64,000 bases of DNA from Moniliophthora roreri. Its lineage: Eukaryota; Basidiomycota; Agaricomycetes; Agaricales; Marasmiaceae. The translations under genes and the position numbers were made by a program. Below the pieces are notes generated by a model. That model saw nothing but the letters and a program-made list of their open reading frames with translations. It was not told the DNA's origin and searched no databases. Shown here piece by piece: positions 40,539 through 52,093 of this stretch. How positions within the stretch are numbered: position 1 is the first letter of the stretch; each line of letters opens with the position of its first letter. Location of the stretch: contig LATX02000182.1 in assembly GCA_001466705.2 (NCBI GenBank), positions 372,001 through 436,000 of the forward strand. Reading direction: 5' to 3'.

Positions 40539-43500
40539 ATGGCTCAGGATAAGTCTTCTGTATACGATAAACGTATTTTGGACCTGTATTCGCGCCACTT
40601 GCTGCTCCACGGCTGACTTTATTGTGCAGGGAAGGCTACATCAATACCAGCCCCGCTCGGTATGTACATGCATTTTGCAGCCTCACTTTCGACGTGCTGA
40701 TAGTGGCAACAGAACCTGAATCAGATAGCGACTTCAATCCAGGAGCTTACGAATACGAAACTAAGCCAAAGAAACAACGAGAACTACGCACAAGAAAGTC
40801 CAAGTCTACTGGGGCGCGTAGTAGTGAAGGTCGAAAGAGGCGACGTAAGAGTGATGAGCCAGATGAAGAAGTTCCTGTCCAGAAGCAGATAAGAAGTGAG
40901 TCCTCTTCTGGTCCGCAGGCCTATAACAGGACTTATGAGTGACCAGGAGTTTGGCGGAAAGCATCGGACGTCGGTCCAAATCCCCTGGCAGAATTCTTCG
41001 GTCAATTGCAGATTCTACCTCGGAAGACCTCATCCTAATTAGTTCTTCAGGTCATGAACTAGATCTACATTCTGCATCAGAAGCGGAAGCTGAAGCTGAG
41101 TCAGATGTCGCTGACGACGAAGGAAGTGCTGCTGAGAGTAACTGCGACGAAGAAATGGAGGAACCGATTGTCTTGAAAACAATGCAAGGATTCATACACA
41201 ACGCGTCACGCAAAACGTCACCCCCAATACAAATGAAACCTCCGGAAAATTCTACCAAAAAGCCCGAAACTAATTCCGAAGATCCTTCTGCTCCACATTC
41301 ATCGGAAAACACAGGTATAGTGATTTGTCTCTAAACCGAATAACTACTCAAGCTATGATCTCAGCGGTCGACGATTCAGAGACCGAAGACGAAGACATGT
41401 TCTGTGAAGGTAGTCAACCCACATAAATTTACCCCAAGTCGTACGACATTGAGTCATGCTACAGTGCCAGAAACCAAGCCAGCAACTTCTGATTCCGAAA
41501 CTGACGACGACTTTGATGTCACTCCTTCACTCAAGGTTGTCGAGGTGAGCCATTTAACTCAGTGATATACTTCTATTCATCCTCAATAGGCTCCACGATC
41601 TGGCCCTGCGTCTGATTCGCAATCGCATTCCGACTCTGAGACCGAAGACGAGTATGATGTTGTCATGAAGCCCCCAGACGTGAGAGAGGTACGGTCCTGT
41701 TTTCATACACCGATATCTACTGATTTATCCGCCCAGGATCCACAACCTCGTCCCGGATTCCCACTTTCCTCTTCGCAGACAGAACTAGGACCTCTCGTAT
41801 TGAACGCAGAGCAAGACGTCGAAGTCCCAGGTGCTATTAACACTTATCTTCGTGAATACCAACGGGAGGGAATCAGATTCTTCTGGGACCGATTTCACGA
41901 AAAACGGGGTGGTCTACTGGGTGATGACATGGGTTTAGTGAGTCGCCCTTCGCTCTCATTCACAGGTCGATGCTAATTCGATGACAGGGCAAAACGATAC
42001 AAGTTATATCCTTCTTGTCGGCGATCATGTCGAAGACTGGTACTATCACAGACGAGAACAGGCGATACAACCACGTCAGTCAACTCCAGGACGGGGAAAG
42101 TTGGAAAATGCACAGAAAGCTACCGGCTCCTGATGCAACATGGCCGACATGTCTTGTTATCGCCCCAAGCTCGGTTGTACTCAATTGGGAGCGAGAATTT
42201 CAGACGGTAGGTGAACAGGCCCAGTATAGTATGATTCACGCATGACTGACAGTTGTGCAGTGGGGCTACTTCGAAGTTGGCGTGTACATCGGCAGTGACA
42301 GGAAGGGTGTACTCAAGGACTTTAAGTTGGGACGTTTGGACGTTGGTAAGCACTGTCATTCACCAGTGCAAATGGATCTTTCTTACTAGATGCGGACCCT
42401 CAGTTTTGACTTCGTTTGATATCGCTCGTCGCGATATCGAACTCCTGGACGACCTGTCGTGGTCATGCATCTTCATTGACGAAGTACATCGTCTGAAAAA
42501 TGATAAGTCCAAACTCGCAAAGGCATACGGACGATTCCAATGCACTCAGCGATTTGGGCTCACTGGCACGGCAATTCAAAACTCATATGACGAGTTTTGG
42601 ACCATTCTGGATTGGACGAGTCCCGGCCGTCTTGGAACGCGTAAAGAATGGCAGTATTATGTCACGAAACCGCTACAGAGAGGGCAGTCTGCGAGTGCTG
42701 ACGACGAAGAACGTGTCAAAGCTTTGGTCAGTGCTAATTTCTCGTGAATTCTATGTCGTATCAGTGGCTTACTTCATTTTCCTTACAGGAGGTCGCAAGG
42801 ATTCTGAAGGAGCGACTTCTACCTCGTTTCTTCCTACGCAGGTAACTGGTAGTTTCATTGTGTGTTGCGCGAGAGTGCTTAAGGGAACAGGACCAAGGAC
42901 ATTATCAAAGACCAGGTGACTTTAAATCAGAATTCCCTTTTCATCTGTACTGACTAGCAAGCTTCTTAGCTACCTAAAAAGTTCGACCAAGTCGTTTTTT
43001 GTCCTCTGGCTGAAATGCAAACATACGTATACAAGAAAGTCTTAGCATGCCCCACGGTCCAGGTACGCCCACACTCATTTAAATTCCAGTATCGCGTTCA
43101 AGCAAGGAGGACAGGACATTCTTCACAACACAGGCCCTTGTCGTTGCGGAGAAGATAAAAAGTATGCAACTCAAGTTCACCCTTCTCACGTACTAACATA
43201 TGATGCAGATATAGAGCATGCTGCTTCAAGAGTGACCTTTTTCGATTTCTATCCCTCTTGATCAAGGTGTCCAATCACATTGTTTTGGCACTGCCTAGTG
43301 CGTGTTTATGCCCTGAGGAAACAGCCGTTACTTATTTTTGCACAGGTGACCAGCACACACAAGAACAGGTGAGATTCCCATCTCGGTATAGCTAACCTAT
43401 CTAATTTGTGTCTCAGCGGGACCGTATTCATGAAGTATTAAATGAAGTATTTCCTGAGGGTAACCCTCTGAAGGCTGGCGAAATTGAATTGGTACCTCAA

Positions 43501-45383
43501 TACTGTGGTAAATGGCTTGTAAGTGGTTGTGTTTATTCGCTTTACCCGCTTATCGAGCTTCGTTAGGCATTGCAAGCTCTACTCAAAGAGTGGAAAAAGG
43601 ATCCAACGAACAAGGTGTTGATTTTTACAAAATCAAAACGCCTACTGGTCATGCTGGGGTATTATCTTAAGCTCTCCAGTACGTGACATGCGCCCGCGCT
43701 TCTTTTCGATCTTAAAGGTCTTCGGCAGATTATAAGTCGCTATCACTGAGCGGCGACACGAAGCTTCAGGATCGTAAGCGATTAGGATATTTAGATGGAG
43801 TATTGCCTAACTCTTGTCAAAGGCATGCCACTCATTGACCAGTTCCATTCCGATCCGGAGACGTTCATCTTCCTCATCACCACTATGGCCGGAGGTGTCG
43901 GGCTGAATCTCACAGGCGCTAACAAAGTGGTCATCTTTGGTTTGTGGACGTTCCACGATCTGTATGGCTAATACTAATATTCTCGCTTTTTCAAACAGAT
44001 CCCAACTGGAGTGCGTGCCCTTCCCTTTGATTTGATTCATTGCATAATTGCGTCATCAGATCCTGCCCATGATTTGCAAGCCATGGACAGGTAGGCCACT
44101 CTCGAGTTCATTTTTGATCCAGGTTCATGATCTTCTAGAGCGTTCCGATTTGGTCAGAGGCGCGACGTACATGTCTACCGTCTTCTGGGAGCGGGTGCGT
44201 TGGAGGAGCTAATATACGCTCGTCAACTATACAAGCAGCAGCAGATGGCTATCGGTTACGACGCTAGTATACAAACTCGGTAAGTTTGCCGCATTAATCC
44301 CTCAAAACGAAAACCTTCATGCACTATACTATCCGTTAGATACTTTAAGGGCGTTCAAGGGGACAAGAAAAACAAAGGAGAGCTCTTCGGCGTCACGAAT
44401 ATTTTCAAGCTGCACGAGGGTCCGCTTGCAACACAAATGGCGGTCAGTTTTCAGAAAGGGACGCATGCATCTGATATTGAGAGGGGTGTTGTAGATCGAG
44501 AAAGCTAACGTTGCTCAGTTGGACTGGGCGTTAGCGAACATGAACTCAAAGACAAGACGGCTTTCCACCGAAGGCCGCCAATTCATCGAGGCAGAATCCA
44601 AATTCAAAGACGATGTGAGAGAAGATATCCTCTTCAAACGACCATTGCTTGATACTTTCACTGCAGGAAATTACTGGCCTTGGATCCTTGCTGTTCTCGG
44701 ACGGTATGTGTCTTCAGTCGGAGTCGCCCGTTCATTGTCGGTATTGACTTCTTCGATAGACCTGCCTACTTCTACAGCCGAGCAGCATGAAAATGATATC
44801 GAGAACTTGCTAAGCTCGATTGGGATTTCCTATAGTCATCGCAACGACGAAGTTCTCGTATCGAGCCGCATCGAGGAGGAGCGCGTGAAGAATATGATTG
44901 ATGTACGTGATCATCGGCTCTATGTTCCCACTGACGTCTCATAAATTCTACAGAAAGTCCGCCGTAAAAAGGCCGCTAGGCGCTCCGAACGTTCGTCGTC
45001 TAAACCGGTGAAGGCGAGGGTCAAGACGGAGGAAATCCCTCCTGCGCCTCAATGGCCACCCATCCGAAAGCATCATAAACTGAAACCTAAACTCGCGCCG
45101 GAAGAGATGTATATCCGCCACCTCGTTCCTCATCGCTCATGATTGATGGTATTTTTCAGTCTTTGTAGTCGTCTAGATGCCTTAAAGGCACTGGATATGA
45201 TCAAGTCCGATGGCGAACTTCCTCAATTTGCGGAGCGGTTGTATGTTTGAGTTCTTTTTTTTTTTTACGATATATTCACTTTGAAAAACTTTTTCCAGCG
45301 CTCGACAGACAATAGAGGAACAGCGGACAGTCTTGAAGAGCCTTGACGAATTCATCAGGGAGAACAAGATCGAACGCTCGTAA
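40539..45383 (+). CDS. ERCC6L2: SNF2-family ATPase, ERCC6L2 / Rad26-like
   Basis: Chromatin/DNA translocase of the Rad26-ERCC6L2 branch, implicated in DNA repair. After an acidic, Ser-rich N-terminal third (40539-41800, several exons not fully resolved) come the helicase motifs: Q-like [15 protein letters not shown], Walker A GDDMGLGKT spanning an intron, motif Ia [13 protein letters not shown], Walker [11 protein letters not shown] (DEVH, as in ERCC6L2), motif [28 protein letters not shown], and the C-terminal lobe with [20 protein letters not shown] and [20 protein letters not shown]. The tail is basic, ending in a short coiled segment ([11 protein letters not shown]). ERCC6L2 rather than CSB is chosen for the DEVH box and the following DWTSPGRLG block. 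Confidence 0.85.
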
Positions 45384-45703
45384 TGAAAAGCCGTCACTTT
45401 CCACTCGCCACTTGGGTCTCGTTTACTGTTGTTCACTCCCTATTTTACTGTCGCATCGCTTTTCTGCATGTATACCTTATAGCGCACCTGTATGCTATGT
45501 ACACCAGGGCTCTTATCTGTACACTACCCATTGGAGTATTTGGATTCTTTTTGAATGAAGACAGCCTTCGAGCGCTTGGTGAACGCTAAACTCGGGTAAT
45601 GGGCCGAAGAGGCCTAGCTTCAGGCTTCAGGAACCGTGACCCGCTGTGACGTTCTGCCTACTCTTCTGTCTTCATTGCCAGCTATCATCGTCTGTAGACG
45701 GCT
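45384..45703. other. Intergenic spacer
   Basis: 320 bp holding the ERCC6L2 3' end and the OTUB1 promoter. Nothing else was seen. Confidence 0.5.
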
Positions 45704-47037
45704 ATGGAACCCAGGAAGAGTTCCGACCCCTCTCCAGATAACCAGCCTCAAGGCGGTGCTCCTGTGACCATCAACGAGGATACAGGTTTCATCCTCTCCC
45801 AGTAATAGTGGTTTGGCACTGACTGTTCTTGGCAGATCTTTCAACACTTTCGGCAGCTCAGGTGTACGATCTCAACCAAGTACGCGATATCCATCTCATG
45901 CTATTGTATACTGATGCAGTTTTAGCGCGTCCTGGACTCCATATCGGATGTTCAGCGACCGTTGATTGCTGATCTTGCAAACATTTCCGATTTGCGGGCC
46001 GAATACGAGCGAGGATCGCCTTCATTTGTGCAGCAAATTGATTATTTGGAGAAGCGAGGGTATCACTCGATTCGAAGGACGAGAGGTGCGTGTGCAACAA
46101 TGTTTTCCTGCCGGATGACTCGACTCACGTCGGGTACAGGTGATGGCGATTGTTTCTACAGATGTGAAGTCAAAGATTCTTTTTGCAAGTGGATCCGGAT
46201 TCACTGACCTTGTATAGGCGCTGCGTAGCTGTTGCATTCGCCTTTGTCGAAAACCTCCTACACTCCCCAGATCGTGGCAAAGCAGTAGAGACCGCATTGG
46301 CCATCTTGTCCGCGACACCTAAGATGTTGGAGAATGTTGGTTTTGAGAAGCTCGTATTTGAAGACTTTTACGAGGTTTTGGAGACCCTGGCGGGCAACAT
46401 TGTAACGCCAGGTCCTGCTGGCACGACCTTGGACGACACGACGCTCTTGGCCGTGTTTCAGAATAACACAAGTGCGAATTTTATTTTTGGGCTGTATGAC
46501 TGTCTTGTTACTGAACTATTGGCTTATAGCATCCAATTCTATTGTAATGTATCTACGGATGTTGACAGTGAGTTTCTTAATCATGCAAGCTCAATTCGTT
46601 CTCATCTTCTGCAAAGTCCGCTCAACTCCGTTTGGACCCCGATTCATACGCACCGTTTCTCTTCCATCCTGAACTAGGCGAGCCTATGGAAGTCCGCGAA
46701 TTTTGCGAACATTTTGTCGAGGCTACAGGAAAGGAAGCCGGTGCGTGATCATGGAATCGTTAACTACAATGGCACCTTTGACGAGGATTCCACACAGATC
46801 ACGTCCAGATGACTGCTCTTTCTCGAGCATTGCAGATCAACATTGACATTGCTTATCTGGATGGACGGGGCGTGAATGGAGCGGTCGAGTTTGTCAAGTT
46901 CCAAGACGCGAAAACCAAATTGAAACCGATTTGTTTGTTATATAGGTCAGCTAGGATTTCTTTGAGAGTTGACAAATTGCTCACTTCACGGTCGTACTAG
47001 ACCTGGTCATTATGATATCCTGGTGAAAGACGTTTAA
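45704..47037 (+). CDS. OTUB1: OTU deubiquitinase, OTUB1 type
   Basis: Cysteine protease that cleaves ubiquitin chains. Exons from ATG 45704 give an N-terminal helical part (NEDTDLSTLSAAQ, DLRAEYERGSPSFVQQIDYL) and the OTU active site GDGDCFYR, with Asp and Cys present. The next exon starts at the AG after GCGT (donor GTGAAG), giving FYRSVAFAFVENLLHSPD as in otubains. Then come NTSANFIFGLYDCLVTELLA, GEPMEVREFCEHFVEATGKE, ALSRALQINIDIAYLDG and the terminal RPGHYDILVKDV with the catalytic His. The catalytic triad looks intact. There are about seven introns. The length is normal for the family. Confidence 0.9.
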
Positions 47038-48361
47038 AAATTGTCATCTTCGGGGTAAAATTTGTAGTATCAGAAAACAAGTGTGCGCATGGAAAAGCAA
47101 TGTACCAACAATGTACCTTTGAATTGATTGTTTACTATGCACCTATGGTGCCCAGGTAAAACGTCATAGTAGAAGGCACGGTCCGGGTGGTTTCCGCCCT
47201 CTGATGAGAACGCTTTCCGCATCAAAGGCCTGTACGCGAATATCTATCCTTTATCTCCTCGAATATGCTAATATCTTCCTCTCAGAAACTCCAAGTCGCG
47301 TCAGCCGTCCTTCCTGAGTCGCTTTCCTTTTTGGATCGTCCACATTTCACCTTCCCTTTCAAGAAAATACAAAATCACGCCATTGCTTGTTGTCGTCTCC
47401 CACAACCGTACTGACCATCCTCCGTTTCGCCCTCAATCCGGCTACAATCTGCTCATCTCGGATCATTTAGCCAGCAAACTGAGCCTATACAGGATAATGT
47501 CTGTGATTTTCAGTTGAATGTAGCCAGTACACTTCAGTCTCTGGTACATCTGCATCACTACTGCCCATGACTCATGTATTAATTTCTCATTCTTTTTCGG
47601 CCGAGATTGTTTTTGCCTATCTCCTCAATATCTTTCCACTAGTGCTCCTCTGCACTACCTCCCTTCAGGTAGTCTCTTTCCTCAAGTTGTCCCAAGGTGA
47701 ATTTGGCCACAGCCCTGCCCTTACCTGTCTGAAATAATTGCATCATGAGCAGGGTGCCATCTCCTCGCCTTTGAGATCTTGAAGAATGAAAAAGATGGTC
47801 AGACAGACGGCATGCCAGTGTCCAACTCCGTTTGTATGTTGTCGTTGTGGTCGTCGAAGAAGGTTCGACCCAAACTTTCTTTCCCATTGTTTCCTGTGAC
47901 ACCAGACTTTTGTTTTCTTCCCGATCACCACCATCCCTGACACCATGCCCTATACCCTACCCGCCCGTGAGCGCATCCTTCAGTGCACCTTTCCCCACAT
48001 TTTCAGTCTCAGCTTTCTGATGTATTCTAGGCTAAAATCGCTCTTGAACGTCGGGTCAAGTCAGTTGGGAAAAGAACACAAAGGAGCGGGTGAAAAGAGA
48101 AGGATTTTGAATATATCCAGATGACTCGTCAAGGTGAGCGGCATAGTCATATCGTCGCTTACTTTTTTTACTGATGTGATGATCAACAGGCTCATGATAT
48201 CTAGTCACCTCATGCCATGGCAAGCACTGGCACAACTACATAGGAATCCCGCTTTGGTTTGAGCAAGTTGCAAAGTTCTCTTGACCCCAATATCACCACC
48301 GATTATCATTCTTACAGATACTGCACTATGGACATGAACAGGGCAGAGTTGGGGCAGAAGG
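47038..48361. other. Intergenic region before the transposon block
   Basis: 1.3 kb with no convincing gene. Short ORFs near 47640-48020 lack recognisable content. Confidence 0.5.
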
Positions 48362-48736
48362 TGTTACGTCACTTGCACAGCAATGTCAACACTCTAACAA
48401 TACCAACAAGGTAAAGTCAGATTCAGGTTCAAGTTCAAGTTCACTCAGATGTTCTTCTGAGGTTCTGAGTTCCAAAGTCTTTGCTAAACACAAGTTATGA
48501 TTAACCAGGTCAAGCTGAAGAGCTAAGACCCAGTCTTGCAGTCCTTAAATACATACAAAGTATGTGCTTGTTTGTATCTACTAGAACATCATAGAACTTG
48601 AGAGAATGTTTAGTAATACTACATCAGAGCCGTTTTACAGTCATATAGAAAGGAAAAGAACATGATAGAAGAAACGTGGTCACATGGTAATACAGAGTTC
48701 ATTGACAGACAGGAAAGAAAAACAGTGTTTGTAACA
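48362..48736 (-). mobile_element. Solo LTR with 5-bp target-site duplication
   Basis: 375 bp beginning TGTTACG and ending GTAACA, inverted termini shared with all other LTRs here. It is flanked on both sides by GAAGG (48357-48361 and 48737-48741), a perfect target-site duplication. Inside, AGGTCAAGCTGA (48507-48518) and a TATTTAAG box (48551-48544, minus) show the same layout as element B's LTRs. Confidence 0.9.
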
Positions 48737-48762
48737 GAAGGTATTGGGTAGCCAGGGCAGAG

Positions 48763-49184
48763 TGTTACGTTACTTGCACAGCAACATCAACTTCAACCAC
48801 CTATGAAAGGAAGAGCCCTTCACGAGTAGTTTCTAAGTTCAAGTTTGAGTTCGTTCAGCCGATGCTGAAGTTCAGAGATCCGTCTCGTTGTGTTGACACA
48901 AGCTTAGATTAACCAGGTCAAGCTGGAGACTTAGAGTCTCAGCTTGAGCGCTTAAATACATTACAGGATTCAACTACTAAGTAGACGGTAACAGTCGGCT
49001 AAATAGTAATTTGTCTTGAGTAATGTCTATCGGTATCGGCACGAAATACTACATGGTCATGGAATGGGATGGGAAAAGAAGGTAAGAAGGCATATGAGTT
49101 TGATGACACGAACGGCGTCTGAGAAAAGAGAAGGAAAGAAGAGAAAAAGAATCAGATATGACAGTAAGTAAGAAAAACGTAACA
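48763..49184 (-). mobile_element. 3' LTR of element A
   Basis: 422 bp, TGTTACG...GTAACA. On the element's sense (minus) strand it is preceded by a purine-rich tract (GGAACGGGGCTAA) ending at 49185, the position of a polypurine tract. It carries AGGTCAAGCTGG (48915-48926) with a TATTTAAG box 32 nt upstream on the minus strand. The 5-bp left flank is CAGAG; the right end of element A is outside the window. Confidence 0.85.
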
Positions 49185-49246
49185 TTAGCCCCGTTCCATG
49201 GTCAGAAGTCCACTTCTGATGAACTGCAATCCTTGGTCATGAGCGA

Positions 49247-49924
49247 TTACTCTGTCGACGTATCTGATTTCGGAGTTAGGCCATTTTCCTTGTTCCACTT
49301 TGCCCATTCTGCCGCATCTGCCCACCAGTTCTTCTCCCAAGGGTTCTCGTCCCAACAAGGGCCCCAAGGTTTGGTGGCTTGATCCTCTACCTTCCATTCA
49401 GTCTCTTCGTCGATCCTTGGCCACGGCTGCTCTATCTTTCTCCGCTCCATGATGTCCATCCTGCAGAATCGGTGTTTGAGCCCATAACATGTTCGGCAGA
49501 CATAGTACTTGATGTACTCTCCAACGACGTCTGGGTGATGACATCGTACTATGCCTACTGGCCTCCTATTCGAAGTCTTCAGTGTATAGCAACATGGCGC
49601 TTCGCACGACTCTGGGCTTTCAATGGCGTCATCTACGACTTCCTTGACTATCAGAGGGGTCCATATCTTGAACCAGTCATCGATGGTCGTCGGTGTGGTT
49701 GAATAAGGGAAATTGCAAAGGGTTTCCACTGGAATGGCATGGACAGGGATCGGGTTTTTGAGGCATAATCGGTCTTCGTTAAGACGATGAGGTAAACGAA
49801 TGTGGGTGGGTTCTGTCGATTGGTAGGGAGGAGGAGAGTTGCTGATGGAATTGAGGGTGAGGGTTGCCTGAGCGTTGGTCAATTCGGTATCGAGATTCTG
49901 AGTGGGGGAAGTGATGTTCAACAT
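49247..49924 (-). CDS. Element A accessory ORF in the env position
   Basis: A 225-residue ORF between the chromodomain end of pol and the 3' LTR. It is Cys-rich in the middle (CEAPCCYTLK, YVCRTCYGLKHRFCR), which suggests metal binding, and Trp-rich at the C-terminus. It has no signal peptide or membrane segment that would suggest an envelope protein. I do not recognise a family. Its start lies 3 bp after the pol end. Confidence 0.6.
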   Translation of the reverse strand: MLNITSPTQNLDTELTNAQATLTLNSISNSPPPYQSTEPTHIRLPHRLNEDRLCLKNPIPVHAIPVETLCNFPYSTTPTTIDDWFKIWTPLIVKEVVDDAIESPESCEAPCCYTLKTSNRRPVGIVRCHHPDVVGEYIKYYVCRTCYGLKHRFCRMDIMERRKIEQPWPRIDEETEWKVEDQATKPWGPCWDENPWEKNWWADAAEWAKWNKENGLTPKSDTSTE

Positions 49925-49926
49925 GA

Positions 49927-50485
49927 TTAATCTGACGAGATGGGGATGGGGTCTCTGGGTCTTATCTGATGTCTTTTTATGTAGTCTCTAAGGAGGTCTA
50001 GGCAATTAGCCATTCCCTCCATTCGGATCCATTGATTGTGGGACGAGTCATACCCAGTGTACGAGACTAAGAATTCTCGTGGTCTTTTCTTCGGTCTATG
50101 CCCTACTACCGCTTCCACTTCGTATTCTTCGAATCCTTCAATAAGGTCCGGGGGTGGTTCCATGAAGCTCAGTCCGTGGGCTTTGGTCTGTTTGAACGGC
50201 AATAGAAGGGCTGCGTGGAAAACAGGGTGGATCTTCCATTGATGTGGTAATTCCAACTTGTACGTCACCGGTCCTAGAACCTCGAGTATTTTGAACGGCC
50301 CTTCTCATTTTGGGGCTAGCTTCTTCGATGGGTACTCTGTGGCTAGATTCTTTGCTTCTAGCCATACCTTCTGCCCTTCTTCGAATACATCTAGCTTCTG
50401 CTTTTCTCTTTGAATCATTTGTTGTCTTGCGAGTTCCAATAGACTCGCAGTTTCTTCCCTAATTCGCTTCAGCTCCTGGAGCCAT
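49927..50485 (-). pseudogene. Element A pol, C-terminal integrase tail and chromodomain
   Basis: 3' end of a Ty3/Gypsy chromovirus polyprotein: a coiled linker, WLEAKNL, the GPFKILEVLGPVTYKLELP segment, HPVFHAALLLPFK, then a chromodomain (EVEAVVGHRPKKRPREFLVS with YTGYDSSHNQW). A TGA stop at 50307-50305 replaces an expected Arg codon. The frame breaks at 50486, where element B's LTR begins, and resumes at 62351. Confidence 0.85.
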
Positions 50486-51104
50486 TGTTACGTTACTTGC
50501 GCAGCAATGACAACAACTCAACAACCACTATTATGTAGCGGCGCTAAGTTGACAAAAGGAGCAAGTTCAAGTTTGAGTTCTTCAGCTTGCGCTAAAGTTC
50601 TCAGAGTTCAGTCGAGATGAGCAAGGAGTCCAAAGGGTTAACTAGGTCAAGCTGAGGTAGCTTAGACCTACAAACTATCTACTTATACAACAATTGTAGC
50701 TATTAGTTTGTGTACAAACTGCTAGATCGACATTGTTTGTTTAGCAAATAGAATGTACCTTTGACAACATGATAAATAAGAGAATGACATCAGAAGTGAT
50801 GTCGAGGAAACAAAAATAAATATGATGATACAATAAGCGACGTCAGAAATGACATCACATCATAAATAGAAAGGAAAAGAATCGAATAGAATAATGACGT
50901 CAACTTGATGTCATGAATGACACAATGATGATGTCTTAAATATGAAGATAGGCATAAAATTGGAAAGGGGAACCGGGAATGTGGATGTGTCCAGATGTTA
51001 ATAAGAAGCATAGGTAAAAAAAGGAAAATAGCGCCTAAGAGCGCTAAAGTGTCCAAGCAGTGATTTTGAAAGAAAAGATAGCCTGTAAACATACAATTGT
51101 AACA
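50486..51104 (-). mobile_element. Element B LTR 1 (leftmost, 3' LTR)
   Basis: 619 bp, TGTTAC...GTAACA. The sense strand is minus, with the polypurine tract ACAGGGGGTAA just right of 51104. It contains a bZIP-type CRE palindrome TGACGTCA at 50895-50902 and several imperfect copies between 50780 and 50945. It is 619 bp in LTR 2 also, and 618 bp in LTR 3. Confidence 0.92.
50644..50687 (-). promoter_or_regulatory. LTR TATA box and self-primer box
   Basis: On the minus strand TATAAG starts at 50687. 32 nt later (50655) begins TCAGCTTGACCT, the exact complement of the element's primer-binding site. The distance fits Pol II initiation, so the box would be the 5' end of the transcript, as in Tf1 self-priming. 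The same arrangement occurs in the other LTRs with 32-33 nt spacing. Confidence 0.75.
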
Positions 51105-51127
51105 TTACCCCCTGTTCATGTTCGAAC

Positions 51128-52092
51128 TTACACGTTCGAAGCTATCAGTTGTCCTTCTACGAGCCATTCTCCTCCCCATTGCGCTTCTCTTACCACTGTC
51201 TCTCGGTCCAAACACCTAAAAATTCTTGGTCCCTCTGGGGATCCCATGTCGACGACGATCCCGTCTCCCAATGGCGGGTCTTGCGGCCTCTCACTGCTCT
51301 CCATTTCCATAGTCGGGGTCGTCCCATGTGGTATCATCTCTCCAATCGTGGTCAAGAGTCAATGTACCGCCGGTATCGTTTCGTCTTGCAGTTCTCGTAG
51401 ACCTTCTTCTGTCCCTACAATATCCAGGGAGATGGCCAGCTTTAGCAGTGTTGCAAACCGGGCAGACATAGTCCACACAGTCGACGGCGCAGTGCTCTCC
51501 CAATTTGCACACAGGACATTCAACTCCTCCTGGACTTCGTCAAGCAGCGCTGTAGTATGCGTTATACGATCGCTTGACGTCAAGCCGACTGGCGAAGCCG
51601 TGTCGTCCGGCTCCGCGTCCTCGTCGTCCCACACCGATACGGTAGGGACGTTGGGTGTCTGGATTGATTGGGATAACAGGGGAGGGGAGGCGTACGGGGT
51701 TCGGGAGTTCCGGAGAAAGTCGTGCTCTCTGGAAGGTGGTGCTGGAAGGTTCGGTCGTACTGAAAGTGGTGGGGGGGAGTTCATGGCCGGCAGACATTGC
51801 GGGCGGGGTAGTAGGAGGGGAGACATCGGGGAATTTTCCAGCCCTTCTGCTGGCGTCGGAGACGTCGGACTCGTCACTTCTGGAATCGTCGACAATGGGG
51901 AATGGATTGGGGAAGAGTAGGGTTCGCTGGTCGGCAGGTAGACTGCTGACCCCAGCGATAGGAGTCGGGCTTCTTCGGCTGGTAGATGCATCCACGCGTC
52001 TGGATGGGTTGGTCTGGGAGAAAGAGGAGAAGGGGATTGGGGTCTGAATCGTTCCAATGCAGCGCTGTCTAAGTTGGAGGAGGTGCTGGCCT
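51128..52092 (-). pseudogene. Element B copy 1 accessory ORF, cut at an N
   Basis: Same sequence as the 3' part of the accessory ORF in copy 2: a Pro/Ser-rich region followed by a segment with ALLDEVQEELNVLCANW, a TGA at 51361-51359, then the end at 51128 with WGGEWLVEGQLIASNV. The upstream half is lost at the N junction. Any ORF reading through that N into integrase is artificial. Confidence 0.6.
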
Positions 52093-52093
52093 N
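52093..52093. other. Single-N assembly junction
   Basis: The left side matches copy 2 up to 58199, the right side matches it from 59104. The N therefore hides a roughly 904-bp jump. Confidence 0.9.

Noticed and set aside
47639..48020. Short ORFs on both strands
   Set aside because: No conserved content; composition explains them.
51060..51920. Plus-strand 286-residue ORF, repeated at 57167-58027
   Set aside because: Antisense of the accessory ORF, with composition mirrored from its Pro/Ser-rich region; no recognisable domain.
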